A DNA stretch of 6,337 nt. Origin: Mollicutes bacterium (GTDB lineage Bacteria; Bacillota_I; Bacilli_A; Izemoplasmatales; Izemoplasmataceae). The notes under the pieces were generated by a model. The model was not told where the DNA came from, searched no databases, and saw only the letters and a list, made by a program, of their open reading frames with translations. Positions 5,417 through 6,337 of this stretch are shown one piece after another. Location: positions 1 through 6,337 of the forward strand of contig PWHD01000036.1 of assembly GCA_003555335.1 (NCBI GenBank), written 5' to 3'. Position 1 is the first letter of the stretch. The number at the start of each line of letters is the position of its first letter. Made by a program: the position numbers and the translations under genes.

Positions 5417-5785
5417 GTTCAAAAAGAATTAGCGTTAGGTCTTCAATTGTCTTAAAATCTTTATCGGCAGTTACTAAAGGTAAATCAAGGGAGTTTGCTG
5501 TTGCTGCAATTATTGCATCGGGGAGTTTTACTTTATGCTTCTGCCTGATTTCAATTGTGGTATTTTTAATAGAAGGATTAATATCAATGATTATGCAATC
5601 GGATAACAAAGCTTCAAGCGTTTTAGTCTGATTATAGGTTGAAGTTCCTGAACACCTAATAGTTCAATCTCTGTAATAAAAGATGTATATATCTTGCACC
5701 CATCAAACAGTTCAGCAACACGATCATTACCTTCAACTAACATTATTAGCATGTTGGTATCCACAAAAAAACTATTCCCATTCAT
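5412..5785 (-). pseudogene. PIN-domain VapC-type toxin gene split by a frameshift
   Basis: Two overlapping frames together encode one PIN protein. The first part (from ATG at 5785-5783) reads MNGNSFFVDTNMLIMLVEGN, then IYTSFITEIELLGVQELQ, with D9 (FVDTN) and E39 (ITEIELL) as metal ligands. It then runs out of frame to TAA at 5593-5591. The second part, in another frame, gives TKTLEALLSDCIIIDI, then KLPDAIIAATANSLDLPLVT, ADKDF and a final LILFEL before TAG at 5414-5412, supplying the remaining acids (PDAI and TADKD). Loss of one base (or gain of two) around 5620-5640 explains the break; restoring one base gives a protein of about 124 residues, close to the usual 120-140. The ORF overlaps its antitoxin by 14 bp. 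As read, no complete toxin is made. A sequencing error in this region is the main alternative; programmed frameshifting is unlikely, as no slippery heptamer is seen. Confidence 0.78.
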
Positions 5786-5948
5786 CTCTTAAACGAGTTT
5801 GGAAATTAATAGCATCACCAAAAACACCTTTAAGTGAACCAAGATACTTTTTGGCATCAAAGCTTTTTCTTCTATTTAGCTTCTTTAAAGACTCATAAAG
5901 CTGCTTGCGGGAACTGGTTCGCTTTATAACAATTAATTTATTATTCAT
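5772..5948 (-). CDS. Small VapB-like antitoxin of the second PIN module
   Basis: A 58-residue ORF starts at ATG 5948-5946 and ends at TAG 5774-5772. It begins MNNKLIVIKRTSSRKQLYES and continues with KKLNRRKSFDAKKYLGSLKG, VFGDAINFQ and a final RLRDEWE. It overlaps the PIN gene start by 14 bp (the C-terminal Asp-Glu-Trp-Glu codons contain the toxin's ATG). That arrangement, the small basic N-terminal half, and a C-terminal segment 'FDAKKYLGSLKGVFGDA...LRDEWE' ending in acidic/Trp residues fit antitoxins I recall beside Bacteroidota PIN toxins. The C-terminus would wrap the toxin active site. I cannot name a Pfam family for it. It appears complete although its partner is frameshifted. A perfect 19-bp palindrome 15 bp upstream of the ATG could be its operator. 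Confidence 0.75.
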   Translation of the reverse strand: MNNKLIVIKRTSSRKQLYESLKKLNRRKSFDAKKYLGSLKGVFGDAINFQTRLRDEWE

Positions 5949-5963
5949 TGTATAAAAATAGTT

Positions 5964-5982
5964 TTTTACTAATTTAGTAAAA
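5964..5982. promoter_or_regulatory. Perfect 19-bp palindrome, candidate operator of the second toxin-antitoxin operon
   Basis: TTTTACTAATTTAGTAAAA has two 9-bp arms that are exact reverse complements around a central T. It lies 15 bp upstream of the antitoxin ATG, where a repressor-antitoxin dimer would block transcription or translation start. No TAnnTTTG motif is found in the upstream 100 bp, so the promoter itself is not identified. The role is inferred from symmetry and position. Confidence 0.5.
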
Positions 5983-5998
5983 TTCTGTCTAATTGAAA

Positions 5999-6337
5999 TT
6001 GTTTTATTAGAATTTCATTAGAACTGCGTATTCTGATGAAGCTGATCACCCCATTCCGATTTGACAAAGAGTCTCTTTTTCAACTTTTTGAAAAACATAA
6101 TCTACAATATTTCAAAGAACAAAATTATAATCAACTGAAATTATTTGATTTATAACGAAACGCTAATGATTTAAAATATTAAATAAAATTTTGATTGTAA
6201 AGATCAAAAAAATTTGAAAAAATCCCAGTTAAATCAACAAAAACTAAAAACAAACTGGAGGCATGAAAAAATAAACCAAAACCAATAGTATAAACAGTAT
6301 ATAGTCCTGTTTTCCGGATAAAATTTTGTACAAAAAT
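5999..6337. other. Gene-poor right edge of the window
   Basis: No gene with convincing support. It holds a possible IS21-type end at 6025-6064, a 39-codon plus-strand ORF overlapping that (6036-6155) with no recognisable family, and A/T-rich DNA. Near the edge is a perfect 12-bp palindrome TTTTGTACAAAA (6324-6335). On the minus strand, a frame open from the window edge to a TAG at 6246-6244 gives about 30 hydrophobic residues including DYILFILLVLVYFFMPPV. This could be the tail of a membrane protein starting beyond the window, but another frame is equally open, so I do not call it. Confidence 0.4.
6025..6064. mobile_element. Possible remnant of an IS21-type insertion sequence end
   Basis: The stretch starts TGCGTATTCTGATGAAGC and contains two related units, ATTCTGAT (6030-6037) and ATTCCGAT (6053-6060), spaced 23 bp apart, with GATCACC between. 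IS21-family ends begin with TG and carry several internal repeats of about 20 bp that bind the transposase; this looks like such an end from memory. No transposase gene and no opposite end is in the window, so it would be a solo remnant or the edge of an element mostly lost. Confidence 0.3.

Noticed and set aside
6036..6155. 39-codon plus-strand ORF starting MKLITPFRFDKESLFQ
   Set aside because: It starts inside the putative IS21 end, has no recognisable family, and is short enough to arise by chance in this DNA.
6263..6274. GGAGG sequence followed by ATG at the right edge (ggaggcATG)
   Set aside because: The reading frame is ATG AAA AAA TAA, only three codons. Bacteroidota also rarely rely on a strong GGAGG site. 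Probably chance.
6244..6336. Hydrophobic minus-strand frame open at the window edge
   Set aside because: Only about 30 codons are visible, a second frame is also open, and A/T-rich DNA easily reads as hydrophobic. The sequence beyond 6337 would settle it.

Overview
The window looks like AT-rich chromosomal DNA of a Bacteroidota bacterium, probably Bacteroidales/Marinilabiliales. This is inferred from the DUF177 protein type, a carboxypeptidase-D-like/TonB-receptor gene paired with a DUF4249 lipoprotein, TAnnTTTG promoter -7 motifs, and a class of palindromic intergenic repeats I associate with this phylum. Every gene I can support lies on the minus strand, so the genes are transcribed from right to left.

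Right part (about 6337 to 5250): a gene-poor edge with a possible IS21-type end remnant, then a type II toxin-antitoxin module. Its antitoxin is a complete 58-residue protein. It overlaps by 14 bp a PIN-domain toxin gene that is split by a frameshift. A perfect 19-bp palindrome sits just upstream of the antitoxin. The toxin's 3' end runs into a mosaic of palindromic repeats.

Middle (about 5250 to 4096): a second toxin-antitoxin module (UPF0175 antitoxin, DUF3368 PIN toxin, 4-bp ATGA overlap) lies between two direct copies of a 109-bp hairpin-rich repeat, exactly 1044 bp apart and about 88% identical. The toxin frame is cut by an in-frame TAA. The missing C-terminal tail (39 sense codons) is still readable in the same frame beyond it. 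So both neighbouring modules keep an intact antitoxin and carry a lesion in the toxin.

Left part (3850 to 1): an outer-membrane import pair, a 789-residue TonB-dependent receptor followed by a DUF4249 lipoprotein. Both have the same TAGCTTTG -7 octamer at a similar distance from the start codon. About 280 bp of low-complexity tandem repeats separate them. The window ends inside the first third of a yceD-like DUF177 gene, which probably starts at TTG. No CRISPR array, tRNA or rRNA is visible. The most interesting signals are the paired toxin lesions, the direct repeats around one module, and a compensatory base-pair change between the repeat copies.
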